Shown here in pieces: positions 1 through 9,984 of a stretch of 64,000 bases of DNA; position 1 is the first letter of the stretch; each line of letters opens with the position of its first letter. Position numbers and translations under genes: made by a program. The DNA is from Cohnella thailandensis (GTDB taxonomy: Bacteria; Bacillota; Bacilli; Paenibacillales; Paenibacillaceae): NCBI RefSeq assembly GCF_014212135.1, contig NZ_JACJVQ010000013.1, forward strand, positions 1 through 64,000. Direction: 5' to 3'. A model generated the notes under the pieces. The model made no database searches. It saw only the letters and a program-made list of their open reading frames with translations, and was not told the DNA's origin.

Positions 1-309
1 GCTTCGACGATGCCACAGCTGTGTTGGCGCTACCTTCAGATGTCCGAGTCCGCGCACGTACAACAAACGCAGTAGAGCGTCTCAACGAGGAACTCAGGCG
101 GAGAGAGCGTGTCATTCGAATTTTTCCCAACCGAGACTCGGTGCTACGTCTATTCGGCGCTTTGCTCATGGAACTTGATGATACATGGACCACCGAGAGA
201 AAGTACATTGACCTACGTGCGTACTTCGCCTGGCGTAAGGAGAAATCCAGTTCTAAGACAAAGTAACTTTCACAGCGAGGATTTTACACACAATAATGGA
301 CTTGACCCC
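1..309 (+). mobile_element. Right end of an IS256-family insertion sequence (partial)
   Basis: The window opens inside a transposase gene of the IS256 (mutator-type) family. Downstream of its stop, at about 282-307, the sequence TTTTACACACAATAATGGAC resembles the right terminal repeat of IS256-type elements as I remember it. The left end and most of the transposase lie outside the window, so intactness cannot be judged. The exact right boundary is inferred. Confidence 0.6.
3..266 (+). CDS. IS256-family transposase, C-terminal end (5'-partial)
   Basis: The open frame enters from the left edge and ends at 266. The stretch TTNAVERLNEELRRRERVIR followed by FPNRDSVLRLFGALLMELDD is the conserved C-terminal block of IS256/mutator DDE transposases, with the helix that carries the catalytic Glu region (NAVERLNEE). 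Only about 88 residues are visible, whereas the family is about 400 residues long. It catalyses cut-and-paste or copy-out transposition of its own element. There is no sign of a frameshift in the part seen. Confidence 0.85.
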   Translation, partial: FDDATAVLALPSDVRVRARTTNAVERLNEELRRRERVIRIFPNRDSVLRLFGALLMELDDTWTTERKYIDLRAYFAWRKEKSSSKTK

Positions 310-678
310 AAAAAACGAAATGTAGTTGAGATTTCAAGTATAATTCGGTGATATGTTTAAAAAACACCAAATATACATGATTTTTCACGCATATCCAGCC
401 ATTTCGCTAATAAACCAGAAATTAAACATGAAATTTCATGTACAATCGCAACCATAACTCTACTTAACCATCATCCACAACCGACCGCCAACAAAAAGAA
501 GTGGGGCCGCCTAATTACAGGCAGCCTCCTGCGCAACTAAGCGCAACTTATTTAACGCGTTCTTCCCCATCTACTCCCGCGTCTTCCCAACTTCCCCTTC
601 CTCATCGCTTTTCTCCTATTTGTCAGCGCTAATCCCCATCACTCCACGTCACTCCCCACTTCGTCGATCCCTCGCCCT
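310..678. other. Intergenic, AT-rich, no gene seen
   Basis: This is the stretch between the insertion sequence and the AraC-type regulator gene. I see no supported open frame. The only structured element is the hairpin at 490-526 annotated separately. Confidence 0.6.
490..526 (-). terminator. Putative Rho-independent terminator of the AraC-type gene
   Basis: GGCCGCCT (505-512) pairs with AGGCAGCC (519-526) around a six-base loop, with one mismatch. On the minus strand a T-rich tract (CTTCTTTTTGTT) follows. It lies about 150 bases past the stop of the minus-strand regulator gene. Confidence 0.5.
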
Positions 679-2964
679 TCATCCCCCGCTCCCCAAGGCC
701 GCCCCGTCCGAACCGTTCTCTTCATCCTGATTAGCGGTTTTGCGATAGTCGGTGGGCGTGAGGCCGAAGTGCTTTTTGAACATGCGATAGAAGTAGGACG
801 AGTTGGTGAAGCCGCAGCGTTCGGCGATCTCGGCGACGGAGTAGTGGGTTTGCTGCAGCAGCTCGAGGGAGCGCTCCATGCGGACGGCGTTGATGACGTC
901 GACGATCGCTTTGAACGTGATCTGCTTGTAGATGCGGCCGATATAGCTTGGCGACATATCCAGCTCCTCCGCGATCCAGTTCAGGGATAGGTTCGGGTCC
1001 GAGTAGTGGCGCGCGATGGCGTCGTTGATTCGCTTGATCAAGTCCTCGTGGCGCAAGCTGCGCTTCTCGACCAGCTTCTCCTGGATCTCGCTCATCACGC
1101 TGCCGAAGAACTCGTCGACCTCCTGAAGCGTCTCGAAGCGTTCCATCGCCGGCGCGGCCCATTCCGGGTTATGCTCGAATTCGAAGTTATGGTTCTTCTG
1201 CATGATGCGCATGATGCTAACGAGCTTCAGGGTGAGGTGAGTGATCACGGATTGCAGCACGGGAATCGGGTAACGCGAGGCTTCTCCGATGATCTGCTCA
1301 TACTGGCAACGCGCTTCTTCCAGCTTGCCGGACATCATCGCATCGACCAGCTTCTTCTCCCGGTCCTCTGGATAAACGTATTCCTTGATCGGCGGAACGA
1401 GCACCTCTTGCGCCTTGATCAGCGCCCCGTGCCCCTTGAGCATCCGATATTGCGCCGCTTCCTTCACCTTCTTGAACATGGAATGAAGATGCAGCACCTG
1501 GTTATCGAGCTCCGAATAAGCGATCGTCACACTGATACGGAGATGCTCTTCCACCGCCTTCTGAATCTGGGCGAGAAGCGACTGCAGGTAGATCTCGTCC
1601 GCCTGCTCCGGCGAATTCGCCGCTCCGAGCAGCAGCAGCACGCTATCCCCTTCGAGGTCTACCGTCTCCACCGGATAGGCTTGGGAGGACAGCTCGGAGC
1701 TGATGTTCAAGATCGCGTATTTATAAACCCTCAAGTCGGCCTCCCGCGACTCGGCGAATTCCTTGAACCGATCGATCTTAAGGAGGACGAGCCGATATTC
1801 GTTGTTAAAGTCGAAGCCGATCCCGAAGGTAGCGAGGCGAGCTCGCAGAGTCTTCGGATTGATGGCTTCCCGTCCATGTACCAGATTGCGCAGAAAATCC
1901 TGCCGGACCGTATAGAGGCTGTTTCTTTTCTCCACCTCCAGCATCTTCATCCGGTTCGCCATTCGGTCGATCGGAACGTAGAGCCTGCGGGACAGATACC
2001 AGGAGAGCAGCAAGCCTCCGACCAGAATAAGAGCCGCGATGCCGATCGTCGTCCGTTGAATGTCCCGTACCTCATGCGTGACGAGATGATAAGGGGTGCT
2101 TCGGACATAACGCCATTCGAGCGCGTCCGGACGGGTGTAAGAGATCAGGGATTTCTCCCCGTTCACTTTCTCCACGATATAGCCCGAGTCCGGATCGGAG
2201 ATGATTTTCTCCAGGATCGGCCGGGCTTCTTCCTTCAAGTTGCCCGCGATCAATTCGTCCCCCGACAGCAGACGACCTCTGTTATCGATAATGAAGGATT
2301 TGCCCATGTCTCCGTTCGAATGATTGCCGATATCCTTGTTGATCCATTGCGCCTTGATATTGACGATGACCGCCGAGTTGACTACCTTAGGAGAGCCGAT
2401 CGCATCGTAGCATAAATAGGAATAGACCGCCTCTTTCCGACCCGTATCCGCATCCACGAGCAGCGTTCTGGGGATCGGAGTGAACGGCTTGTAATCCTTG
2501 TAATGACTGAGAAGCGTAAGAATCTCGCCGTCGATCAGCTCCCCCTTCTCGATCATTCCGTTCTGCCCTTGCCTCGCGGATATATACATGTATTCGGACT
2601 TCGGATTATAGACGTAGATGGACTCGATGTAGGTCATCGAGAGAAGGTAATTTTGCAGCTCGGCCATCGCAGCGACCGTATCGTAGATGTTCGGATCCGA
2701 ATAGAACATCAGCTTGGAGACGTTCAAATTGCGATAAATTTGGAAGGAGAGCGACTGGGCGCTGTCGGTCATGCTGACGACTTCGCTGCTGGTCTGGGTG
2801 AGCGTGCTAAGGTCGGAACGATACACTTGGCCCAAGGCGATCCGATTAAAAAAAATCAGCAGGATAGACGAAGTGAGCGTAAGCGTGACAACCGTACATA
2901 ACACGATCCCGAGGAAAAGCTTGTTGTACAGACTGCGATTCTCACCCGTTCTCACAACCCCCAC
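679..2964 (-). CDS. Membrane-anchored AraC-family transcriptional regulator (YesN-like)
   Basis: Predicted one-component sensor-regulator of about 761 residues. An N-terminal membrane segment (about residues 15-40) is followed by an extracellular Cache-like sensing region. A second membrane segment lies near residues 300-325 (IGIAALILVGGLLLSWYL), then a long cytoplasmic linker and a C-terminal AraC-type double helix-turn-helix. The latter shows SLNWIAEELDMSPSYIGRIY and the signature SVAEIAERCGFTNSSYFYRM. Such proteins sit beside LplABC-type sugar importers and usually activate them in response to an extracellular sugar; this one lies directly downstream of one. The start is taken at GTG 2964, five bases after GGGGGGAG; an upstream TTG (2979) is the alternative. 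The ligand is unknown. Confidence 0.85.
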   Translation of the reverse strand: MGVVRTGENRSLYNKLFLGIVLCTVVTLTLTSSILLIFFNRIALGQVYRSDLSTLTQTSSEVVSMTDSAQSLSFQIYRNLNVSKLMFYSDPNIYDTVAAMAELQNYLLSMTYIESIYVYNPKSEYMYISARQGQNGMIEKGELIDGEILTLLSHYKDYKPFTPIPRTLLVDADTGRKEAVYSYLCYDAIGSPKVVNSAVIVNIKAQWINKDIGNHSNGDMGKSFIIDNRGRLLSGDELIAGNLKEEARPILEKIISDPDSGYIVEKVNGEKSLISYTRPDALEWRYVRSTPYHLVTHEVRDIQRTTIGIAALILVGGLLLSWYLSRRLYVPIDRMANRMKMLEVEKRNSLYTVRQDFLRNLVHGREAINPKTLRARLATFGIGFDFNNEYRLVLLKIDRFKEFAESREADLRVYKYAILNISSELSSQAYPVETVDLEGDSVLLLLGAANSPEQADEIYLQSLLAQIQKAVEEHLRISVTIAYSELDNQVLHLHSMFKKVKEAAQYRMLKGHGALIKAQEVLVPPIKEYVYPEDREKKLVDAMMSGKLEEARCQYEQIIGEASRYPIPVLQSVITHLTLKLVSIMRIMQKNHNFEFEHNPEWAAPAMERFETLQEVDEFFGSVMSEIQEKLVEKRSLRHEDLIKRINDAIARHYSDPNLSLNWIAEELDMSPSYIGRIYKQITFKAIVDVINAVRMERSLELLQQTHYSVAEIAERCGFTNSSYFYRMFKKHFGLTPTDYRKTANQDEENGSDGAALGSGG

Positions 2965-3055
2965 TTGAGCTCCCCCCAATCCATCGACTCAACTTCCGAG
3001 ACATCGAATATATAATTGAAAGCGTTTCCTGTCAATCCTGATCCCAAGTCCTATT

Positions 3056-3100
3056 CCGAGAAAAAGCCGGGTATCCCCGTTATGCCGAAGGATACCCGGT
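3056..3100 (-). terminator. Rho-independent terminator after the solute-binding protein gene
   Basis: A perfect stem of CCGGGTATCC with GGATACCCGG (about 3067-3099) is followed on the minus strand by CTTTTTCTC. It sits between the binding-protein gene stop and the regulator gene, so it probably separates the two transcripts. Confidence 0.85.
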
Positions 3101-3119
3101 CGGTGCTGACGACAGCCCG

Positions 3120-4736
3120 TTACTGAATGCCTTTCTCCGAGGTGTAGGCGAGCCATTGCGTCTTGTAGGCTTCCTGAACCTTCTCCAGTCCCGCCTTCTT
3201 CGCCTTATCCATCGCGGTCTGAACGCCTTCTTCCACGTTCTTCACCAGACCCGCGTAAAGCGGATAGAAGTATTGCTTCTCGACTTGCTCGAGCGCGGCG
3301 CGCTCCGCTTGATACGACGAATAATCTTCGGCGAAGCCGGTGAACAGGTCCGGCTTGGCGACCTTGTCGAGTTGATCGAAGATCGCTTTCACGCCGTCGT
3401 AGCTCTTGTCGAACAGCATGAATTCCGGATTCCGCCATGCCCAGCCCTGCATGCCTTCGCGAGGGAAGCCGTTGGAGGTGGCGTCGCCGACCATCTTGTA
3501 GTAGCCGTCTTCGACGGTATAATGAGTCCCCTCTATACCGTATTGCGTCAGCTGATTGTAGCGCTTGTCGGTCACCATCTTCTCATAGAAGGCGAGCGCC
3601 CGTTCCGCGTTCTTGCTGCTCTTCGGAACCGCGAAGCCGTTATGGATCGGGTGAACCGGCGTCGCGAAGCCCCTCGTCTCGGCGAAAGGCGTGTAGCCCA
3701 GCTCCCAGTCCGGATGCGTCGACTGCATCTTCATCTTCGTGTCGTTGTAACGGGTCGGGTTGTCGCCGAGAATCGCGGCCGCTTTGCCCGTCGTGATCGG
3801 ATCCTGCAGGGTATCTTGCACGTTAAGAACGTTCTTCGCGAAGAAGCCTTTCTCCTGCCAGCGTTGAATGACCTTCAGGTCGTTGATTTGCTCTTCGGAG
3901 CCCCAATACGAGTAAACGTCGTTCGGGCTGTTATACTTGATTCCGATGCCGTATGGCAGCGGGCCGCCGACCGTATCGTCGTTCACTTCGCGGAAGACGT
4001 CCATCATGTTGCCTTTGACGTCCGCGTTCATCGACAGCGGCTGAATGCCCGGCTCGTTCTTCTTGATGCCGTCCAGGTATTCCTCGAACGAGGCGATGTC
4101 CTTCGGCACCGGCAGGTTATACTTCTTGCGCAGGTCTTCGCGGTAAACGAAGCCGTTGTTGACGTATTCCTTGTAGGTAGCCGGTACCGTGTAGATGTGG
4201 CCGTCGATCTTGACCGCGTCCCACATGTCCTGCGGCACGAACTCCTGAAGCTTCGGAGCCGCCTTCGGCAGCAGATCCTCAAGCGGAAGGAACGCGCCGC
4301 TCTTCGCGTAGGATTGGTATTGGGTCCAGTCCGCGGTGAAGATGAGGTCCACGTCTTGGCCGGAAGAGAGCAGCAGCTTGTACTTCTGGTCCCAGTTCGT
4401 CCACGTCGTAAAGTTGAACTTCACCGTCGCGTTCAGCTCCGCCTCCGCCATCTCGTTGATCTTCTTCTCGATAACGGAGAGGTCCTTCGGCTCTCCGCCC
4501 AGCATGTAGAACTGCAGCGTGACGTGCTTGGACGTGTCGATGCCTGCCGGGCTCTCGGACGGGGAAGCGCTTGCAGATTCGCTGGCCGGAGCGCTGGCCG
4601 ACGGGCTGGCCGAAGACTCGCTAGGGCTGGGGCTGGCAGACTCCCCGTTATTGTTGTTGCTGCTGCAAGCCGATAATGCCGAAGCCAGGATGAAGCTCGA
4701 TAAGAGAACCGCGGTTGCCTTGCTTCTGGTATTCAT
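3120..4736 (-). CDS. Extracellular sugar-binding lipoprotein of an ABC importer (LplA-like)
   Basis: Substrate-binding component of the carbohydrate importer encoded just upstream; about 538 residues, normal for the LplA/YtcQ type. The N-terminus is a lipoprotein signal ending in the lipobox LSAC (Cys about 23), followed by an Asn/Ser/Pro/Ala-rich flexible linker to about residue 65. The mature part then has the family 1 solute-binding fold (HVTLQFYMLGGEPKDLSVIE). Transcription order is permease, permease, binding protein, and no ATPase gene is present. LplABC-type importers normally share the MsmX-type ATPase encoded elsewhere. A good RBS (GGGAGGATTCGA) precedes ATG 4736. The substrate is probably an oligosaccharide, which cannot be specified. 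Confidence 0.9.
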   Translation of the reverse strand: MNTRSKATAVLLSSFILASALSACSSNNNNGESASPSPSESSASPSASAPASESASASPSESPAGIDTSKHVTLQFYMLGGEPKDLSVIEKKINEMAEAELNATVKFNFTTWTNWDQKYKLLLSSGQDVDLIFTADWTQYQSYAKSGAFLPLEDLLPKAAPKLQEFVPQDMWDAVKIDGHIYTVPATYKEYVNNGFVYREDLRKKYNLPVPKDIASFEEYLDGIKKNEPGIQPLSMNADVKGNMMDVFREVNDDTVGGPLPYGIGIKYNSPNDVYSYWGSEEQINDLKVIQRWQEKGFFAKNVLNVQDTLQDPITTGKAAAILGDNPTRYNDTKMKMQSTHPDWELGYTPFAETRGFATPVHPIHNGFAVPKSSKNAERALAFYEKMVTDKRYNQLTQYGIEGTHYTVEDGYYKMVGDATSNGFPREGMQGWAWRNPEFMLFDKSYDGVKAIFDQLDKVAKPDLFTGFAEDYSSYQAERAALEQVEKQYFYPLYAGLVKNVEEGVQTAMDKAKKAGLEKVQEAYKTQWLAYTSEKGIQ

Positions 4737-4820
4737 TCGAATCCTCCCTTTTTCCTTATCCTTAATGTATGTTAGCCGCTTCGAAGCCGCAAGAGCGAGC
4801 TTGAAGACCGGTTCTAACCC

Positions 4821-5714
4821 TTAGCCTTTGACCGCTCCGATCGTGAGCCCCTTGACGAAGTAACGTTGGACGAACGGGTAGAGAAGCAGGATCGGTCCCG
4901 TCACGATAAGCGACATCGCCATCTTCGTCGTCTCGGTCGGGATATCCCCGCCTAGCGATACGCCGGAGCCGGCGCCCATCTGGGTGATGAAAGCGATCGT
5001 GTTGATGATGTTATAGAGGTAGAACTGCAGCTGATACAGCTTCGGATCGTTGATGAACAGCGACGAGAGGAACCAATCGTTCCAGTACGCCAGCGCGAGG
5101 AACAAGCCTACGGTCGCGATTCCCGGCATCGACAGCTGCAGCACGATGCTGTAATAGATCTTGAAGTCGTTCGCCCCGTCGATCTTGGCCGATTCCGACA
5201 CCTCGTCCGGCACCGCCGAACGAATGAAATTCTTCATCAGAATAATGAGGAACGGCGTCATGAGCCCCGGGAAAATCAGCACCGTATACGTGTCGACGAG
5301 ATCCAGATACTTCGTCAGCAGCATGTACCAAGGAACCAAACCTCCTCCGAACAAGGTCGTGAAGTAGATGACGAAGGAGAAGAAATTGCGGTACTTGAAG
5401 TCCTTGCGCTGAAGAACGTACCCCGCCATCGTGATGAAGAACAGGCCGAGGATCGTTCCGACGACGGTCGTCGTCATCGTCACCCCGTACGCCTTGAGTA
5501 CGGGATCCGGCGCCTTGAGAACCAGGTTGTACCCTTCCAGGGAGAATTTCTTCGGAATGAAGTGATAGCCGTCGCGAATGATCGATGCGTTGTCCGTGAA
5601 GGAAGCCGAGATAATCAGCAGAAAAGGAAACAGGCAAGCGAGCGACGTCAGAATGATCACGGCATACGCGATGAACTTGAACAGTCCGGTGTATTTATCG
5701 TCTTTGATCTTCAT
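4821..5714 (-). CDS. Carbohydrate ABC transporter permease (LplC/YtcP-like)
   Basis: Inner-membrane permease of 297 residues with six predicted membrane segments, of the MalG-like family. The EAA cytoplasmic loop that docks the ATPase is visible as SESAKIDGANDFKIYYSIVL at about residues 175-195. The C-terminus ends in the family-typical FVQRYFVKGLTIGAVKG. It starts 12 bases after the upstream permease stop, with RBS CGGAGGGATCCC, so the two permeases are translationally linked and form the heteromeric channel. The ATPase partner is not in the window. Confidence 0.93.
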   Translation of the reverse strand: MKIKDDKYTGLFKFIAYAVIILTSLACLFPFLLIISASFTDNASIIRDGYHFIPKKFSLEGYNLVLKAPDPVLKAYGVTMTTTVVGTILGLFFITMAGYVLQRKDFKYRNFFSFVIYFTTLFGGGLVPWYMLLTKYLDLVDTYTVLIFPGLMTPFLIILMKNFIRSAVPDEVSESAKIDGANDFKIYYSIVLQLSMPGIATVGLFLALAYWNDWFLSSLFINDPKLYQLQFYLYNIINTIAFITQMGAGSGVSLGGDIPTETTKMAMSLIVTGPILLLYPFVQRYFVKGLTIGAVKG

Positions 5715-5726
5715 GGGATCCCTCCG

Positions 5727-6653
5727 TCAGAACAAGGCGTAGTCTTCGTTGATTTTGCGAATGATCGTATTGACGACCATGATAAGAACGAAGCCGAACA
5801 GCGATTGGTACAGCCCTGCCGCGGAAGCCATGCCCATGTCGAACGTGACCTTGAGCGATCGGTACACGTAGGTGTCCAGAATATCGGTCGTGTTGTACAG
5901 AATCCCGTTGTTGCCGACGAGCTGATAGAACAAATCGAATTGTCCCTTCATGATGCTGCCCAGCGCAAAAAGAAGAAGGACGATAAAGGTGGACTTGAGC
6001 ATCGGAACGGTGATATAGCGGGCGCGTTGGAAAATGTTGGCCCCGTCGATCTTGGCCGCTTCGTAATATTCGTCGCTGATCCCGGTGATGGCCGCGAGGT
6101 AGATGACCATGCTGTAGCCGATGTTTTTCCATAGATAGAACAACGGAATGAGCAGGATCCAGACCCACGGCGTGTTGTACACGTCCGCTTCGCCAAGCCC
6201 GAAGCTCCGGAGCGTGGTATTGAGGAAGCCGCTCTCGTAGTTGAACACGTTGTAAACGATGACGCTCAGGATAACGAAGGATACGAAGTACGGAAGGAAC
6301 ATAATCGATTGCGTCAGCTTCTTGAACCACTTCAATTGAATCTCGCTGAGCAGCACCGCGCAGACGATGGCGAGCACGTTGCTGCTGATGATGAACACCA
6401 GGTTGTAGCCCAGGGTATTGACGGTCAGCTTGCTGAGGATGCCCGATTGCCAGAGAAACCTGAAATTCTCGAGGCCGATGAACTCGCTGTTCCACAAACT
6501 TCTATTGAAGTCGAAGCGGACGAAAGCGTAGTAGATGCCGACCATCGGCGCATAGTTGTTAATTAGAAAGAACAATAGCGCCGGAAGCAGCATCAGAAAC
6601 AGAATGCGATTCTTGACGAGTTCGTACAGAACTCCTCTCCTGCGGATTAGCAT
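5727..6653 (-). CDS. Carbohydrate ABC transporter permease (LplB/YteP-like)
   Basis: First gene of the importer operon; 308 residues, six predicted membrane segments, MalF-like LplB subtype. N-terminal LFLMLLPALLFFLINNYAPM and the EAA loop YYEAAKIDGANIFQRARYIT (about residues 205-225) are typical. An AAAGGAGG ribosome binding site lies upstream of ATG 6653. It pairs with the next permease to make the channel for the sugar delivered by the lipoprotein. No catabolite-responsive operator was confidently recognised upstream. Confidence 0.93.
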   Translation of the reverse strand: MLIRRRGVLYELVKNRILFLMLLPALLFFLINNYAPMVGIYYAFVRFDFNRSLWNSEFIGLENFRFLWQSGILSKLTVNTLGYNLVFIISSNVLAIVCAVLLSEIQLKWFKKLTQSIMFLPYFVSFVILSVIVYNVFNYESGFLNTTLRSFGLGEADVYNTPWVWILLIPLFYLWKNIGYSMVIYLAAITGISDEYYEAAKIDGANIFQRARYITVPMLKSTFIVLLLFALGSIMKGQFDLFYQLVGNNGILYNTTDILDTYVYRSLKVTFDMGMASAAGLYQSLFGFVLIMVVNTIIRKINEDYALF

Positions 6654-6842
6654 GCCGCTGCAACTCCTCCTTTTCTACGTGATCGAATCAACGACTTCAG
6701 TCTATCTGCCCTCCCGGATTCCGAATAGAGTAAGCTCGCGCGCAAATGTGAACTATCCCGCGCTGCGAATGGTGAACTATTGCGCGATTTGTGAACGAAT
6801 CCGCGTTTTTGCCCTGTTCACACCGCAGAAAGCATGAAGGCA

Positions 6843-6894
6843 ACAAAAAAGAAGCCATTCTTTCCTCCCTGAAAGGATAGGAAAAAATGACTTC
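6843..6894 (-). terminator. Rho-independent terminator of the chemotaxis receptor gene
   Basis: On the minus strand a long stem pairs GAAGTCATTTTTTCCT with AGGAAAGAATGGCTTC (two mismatches), followed immediately by TTTTTTG. It lies 20 bases past the receptor stop codon. Confidence 0.85.
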
Positions 6895-6913
6895 CCTCGA
6901 ACGGAAAATGGTT

Positions 6914-8608
6914 TCAGAGCTTAAAACGCGTAACGAGCTCTTCCAAATCGCCCGCAACGGCGGAGAGCTCTCCGGAAGACACGCGAAGGTCCTCGCTGGC
7001 CGCGAGCTGCTCTTCCGTGGCCGCGCCGACCTGCTGCGCCATGCTCGCGGTCTGCACCGCGAGGTGGCTCATGCTGTCGATCGAAGCGGCCACCTCTTCC
7101 GAGCTTGCGGACAGCTGCTGAGCGGCGGCGGCCGTCTCCTGGATGCGCATCGTCACCAGCTCGGTCGAGCCGACGATCGCCTCGAACGATCGTTCCGCGA
7201 CCTTGACGCTCTCCGAGCTGTCTCTTATTTCCGCCAGACTTTCGCTCATCGTCCGTACGGCCGTATCCGTATCCGCTTGGATGGCTTCGATCAGCTCGAT
7301 AATGTCCTTGGACGACTCGTCCGTCTGGGCGGCGAGCTTCCTGACCTCCTCCGCGACGACCGCGAAGCCTTTGCCGTGCTGACCCGCATGGGCGGCTTCG
7401 ATCGCCGCGTTCAAGGACAGCAGGTTCGTCCGGGTGGCGATATCTCCGATCAGGGTCGAGATCGAACCGATTTTGACCGTATGAGCTTCCAGCTTCCGAA
7501 TCGTTTCTTCCGTTTGCTCGAGCGATTTGCAGAGCTCGTCCATTTTCCGGGAAACCCGTTGAATCTTCTCCGATCCGTCCTTCGCCGAGCCCGCCGATTC
7601 CTTCGAGAGATCCGCCACCTCGGCCGTATTCTCCGCGATCCGCTGCACTCCCGACGCCATCTCTTCGATAACCGTATTGCATTCGCTTGCGAATTGAACC
7701 TGGTGCTCCGAGCCGCTCGCCACCTGCTCGATCGCCTCGGTCACGCTCCTAGCTGAGCTTGCGTTCGATTCGGCCCTCTCGTTCAGCTGCTTGGAGGAAT
7801 GCGCCACTGACAAGGAGGATACTTGCATCTTCTTTACCGATGCCTGAAGCTGCTCCAGCGTCGAATTGACCGCCTGGATCATCTTGCCGAACTCGTCTTT
7901 TCTCTTCGTCTTGATCGGCTGCTGCGTCAATTCCCCGTTCGCGATTCGATGGAGCGCCTGCGTGGAAGCCTTAAGCGGCTTGGTAATGTTTCGGATGAGC
8001 AGATAGGCGAATAACGCGTTAACGAGCAGAGCCAGTCCGCCGATAATGCTGAACGTTCTCAAAGACGATCGGTACAGGCTTTCCGCGTCTTTGGTGCTCT
8101 GAACCGCTCCGTTGTGGTCGTACATGACCATCAGCTTGAGCATGCTGCGCATGTTATTGAAGAACTGAACCGCGCCCTGCGTGGCCTGCTCTTCTTCCGG
8201 CGAGCCCGGCGCCGTGGCGGCGATCTTCTCGTAGGCCTTCTTGAACATGCTCCAGTTGTTCGCCAGGCTGTCGTAATTGCTTCTTCGGTCCTCTTCGTCG
8301 GTAAGCGTCGCCGCGTATGTATTCATGCTCTGTTCGATGTTCATAATCAAGGTGTCGCGGCTCGCGACAAGCTGCTTCTTCTCGTCCGCCTTGTCCGTCA
8401 GTTGAAGCTGGTAATTATTCGCCATGTACTGCTCGACGAATTGCACGATCGTGTTGATCGACTCGATCCCGACCATCCACTTGTTCGTGACTTCGGACGA
8501 GTAGCTCTGGATCTGCCGAATATTCGAGATGCCGTTCCATCCGATGACTCCCGTGAAGAGAAGAATCACGGCGAATGCCCCCAACAGTTTATTGCGAACG
8601 GACCACAT
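6914..8608 (-). CDS. Methyl-accepting chemotaxis protein
   Basis: Transmembrane chemoreceptor of about 564 residues. A first membrane helix near residues 5-25 is followed by a periplasm-facing four-helix-bundle sensor (4HB_MCP type). A second membrane helix ([19 protein letters not shown]) leads into a HAMP domain ([20 protein letters not shown]). A long coiled-coil signalling domain carries the hairpin tip around [20 protein letters not shown] and [20 protein letters not shown], where CheA and CheW bind. The start is set at ATG 8608 with RBS AAAGGGGGAG; an upstream TTG (8629) is weaker. It is a single-gene unit with its own terminator. The ligand is unknown. Confidence 0.93.
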   Translation of the reverse strand: MWSVRNKLLGAFAVILLFTGVIGWNGISNIRQIQSYSSEVTNKWMVGIESINTIVQFVEQYMANNYQLQLTDKADEKKQLVASRDTLIMNIEQSMNTYAATLTDEEDRRSNYDSLANNWSMFKKAYEKIAATAPGSPEEEQATQGAVQFFNNMRSMLKLMVMYDHNGAVQSTKDAESLYRSSLRTFSIIGGLALLVNALFAYLLIRNITKPLKASTQALHRIANGELTQQPIKTKRKDEFGKMIQAVNSTLEQLQASVKKMQVSSLSVAHSSKQLNERAESNASSARSVTEAIEQVASGSEHQVQFASECNTVIEEMASGVQRIAENTAEVADLSKESAGSAKDGSEKIQRVSRKMDELCKSLEQTEETIRKLEAHTVKIGSISTLIGDIATRTNLLSLNAAIEAAHAGQHGKGFAVVAEEVRKLAAQTDESSKDIIELIEAIQADTDTAVRTMSESLAEIRDSSESVKVAERSFEAIVGSTELVTMRIQETAAAAQQLSASSEEVAASIDSMSHLAVQTASMAQQVGAATEEQLAASEDLRVSSGELSAVAGDLEELVTRFKL

Positions 8609-8793
8609 ACGGACTCCCCCTTTAAGCAAGAATAAGCGCGACTTTGGACTTAGGATTGAACAAGTATAGGCTGCTTTCGATTCAACTTACAATGAAATTA
8701 ACCTTAATTTGTTAATTTACATAACGTTATCTTTCCCTAATTGTCCTTATGCACGAAGAAACCGGATCGTTAGTCCCAAGCAAGCGTTATCAT

Positions 8794-8833
8794 AAAAAAA
8801 CGACCTCGGGAACATCCCGAAGTCGTTTTTTTT
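8794..8833 (-). terminator. Rho-independent terminator of the aldo/keto reductase gene
   Basis: AACGACCTCGGGA pairs with TCCCGAAGTCGTT around a short ACA loop, with T-runs on both strands. It lies between the convergent-free end of the aldo/keto reductase gene (stop 8856) and the start region of the receptor gene, so it mainly serves the reductase. Confidence 0.9.
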
Positions 8834-8855
8834 GCGCCCTTGCGGCGCCGCGTCC

Positions 8856-9836
8856 TTACCATGCGTATGCTTTCGGAGCCGAACCGCCCGGCCCCGGGAA
8901 GATCTCATCCAACCGCTCCAACGCCTGCTGCTCCAGCGCGATGTCCACCGCGCGCAGCGAATCCTCGAATTGCTTAAGCGTCCGCGGGCCGATTATCGGC
9001 GCCACCAGCGCCGGACGGGTCAGCGTCCAGGCAAGCGCGACGTTCGCTTCGCTCTCTCCCAGTTCGCGGCACAGACGCTCGAACGCCTCCAATTGAGCGC
9101 GATGCTTCTCCGCTCTCTCGGGATTGTTCGCTCGCTTTGAGCCTTCCACCGGATTCAAAGCGTTTCCGCTGAGCAAGCCTCCGTCCAGTGGACTCCAGGC
9201 AATCACGCCGATGCCTTGATCCTCGGCGGCAGGAAGCACTTCCAGCTCGGGAAGGCGGCAGTTCAAGCTGAACTTGTGCTGCTCGGAGACGAGACCGAGA
9301 GTTTGATGGTTTCGCGCCTCGTACTGCGCTTTAACCAAATCGAACCCGGCGAAATTGCTCGAGCCTACGTACCCGATTTTCCCCTGAGCGATAGCAACCT
9401 TGAACCCTTCCCACAGCTCGTCCCACGATACGCTGCGATCGACGTGATGCATCTGGTACAGCTCGATGTGATCGGTCTGGAGTCTGCGAAGGGAGCCCTC
9501 CAGATGGCGGCGCAGCTTATAGGAAGACAAGCCCGCTCCGCCGTTCGGCCCATCCGCGCCGTCATGCATGTCCCCGTAGAACTTGGTCGCGAGCACGACC
9601 TTCTCCCGACGTCCTCCGCCTTGGGCGAACCAGCGGCCGATGATCTCTTCCGTCCGGCCCGAGTTCTCTCCCCAGCCGTAAACATTGGCCGTGTCGAAGA
9701 AGTTGATCCCGGCATCGATCGCGGCGTCCATGATCCGGAAAGCTTCCTTCTCCTCGGTCCCGACGCCGAAATTCATCGTTCCCAAACAGAGCCTGCTGAC
9801 ATTTAACCCGGAACGGCCTAGCTTGGCATACTTCAT
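8856..9836 (-). CDS. Aldo/keto reductase
   Basis: NAD(P)H-dependent oxidoreductase of 326 residues with the TIM-barrel aldo/keto reductase fold. Catalytic tetrad residues can be seen: Asp in FFDTANVYGWGEN, Tyr in the same block, Lys in LATKFYGD and His in LYQMHHVDR. The C-terminal cofactor-binding region includes PIIGPRTLKQFEDSL. It most resembles the YajO/YhdN-type general stress or ion-channel-like subfamily. It is monocistronic, with its own terminator at 8794-8833. The physiological substrate is unknown. Confidence 0.92.
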   Translation of the reverse strand: MKYAKLGRSGLNVSRLCLGTMNFGVGTEEKEAFRIMDAAIDAGINFFDTANVYGWGENSGRTEEIIGRWFAQGGGRREKVVLATKFYGDMHDGADGPNGGAGLSSYKLRRHLEGSLRRLQTDHIELYQMHHVDRSVSWDELWEGFKVAIAQGKIGYVGSSNFAGFDLVKAQYEARNHQTLGLVSEQHKFSLNCRLPELEVLPAAEDQGIGVIAWSPLDGGLLSGNALNPVEGSKRANNPERAEKHRAQLEAFERLCRELGESEANVALAWTLTRPALVAPIIGPRTLKQFEDSLRAVDIALEQQALERLDEIFPGPGGSAPKAYAW

Positions 9837-9942
9837 GGCGGATCACTCCTTTTGAACGGTATGCCTTCATTTTCCTGCGCGCTCTCCATAACGTCAATAG
9901 TTAGGAAAAAGATTTACGCCGGGATTACATTTCAAAATTAAA

Positions 9943-9982
9943 AAAAGAGACATGCAGGCGTTCATAGCCGCAGTCTCTAATC
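9943..9982 (-). terminator. Rho-independent terminator closing the GNAT/peptide/exporter operon
   Basis: On the minus strand AGAGACTGC pairs with GCATGTCTCT, followed by TTTTTTTAATTTTG, directly after the stop of the last gene of the operon. Confidence 0.85.
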
Positions 9983-9984
9983 CA

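Noticed and set aside
1006..2415. Long plus-strand open frame opposite the AraC-type regulator
   Set aside because: It is a shadow of the minus-strand gene in GC-rich DNA, with no family motifs and no ribosome site.
3156..4676. 506-codon plus-strand frame opposite the solute-binding protein
   Set aside because: Antisense shadow; the composition is Arg/Leu/Val-rich as expected for the complement of this coding frame.
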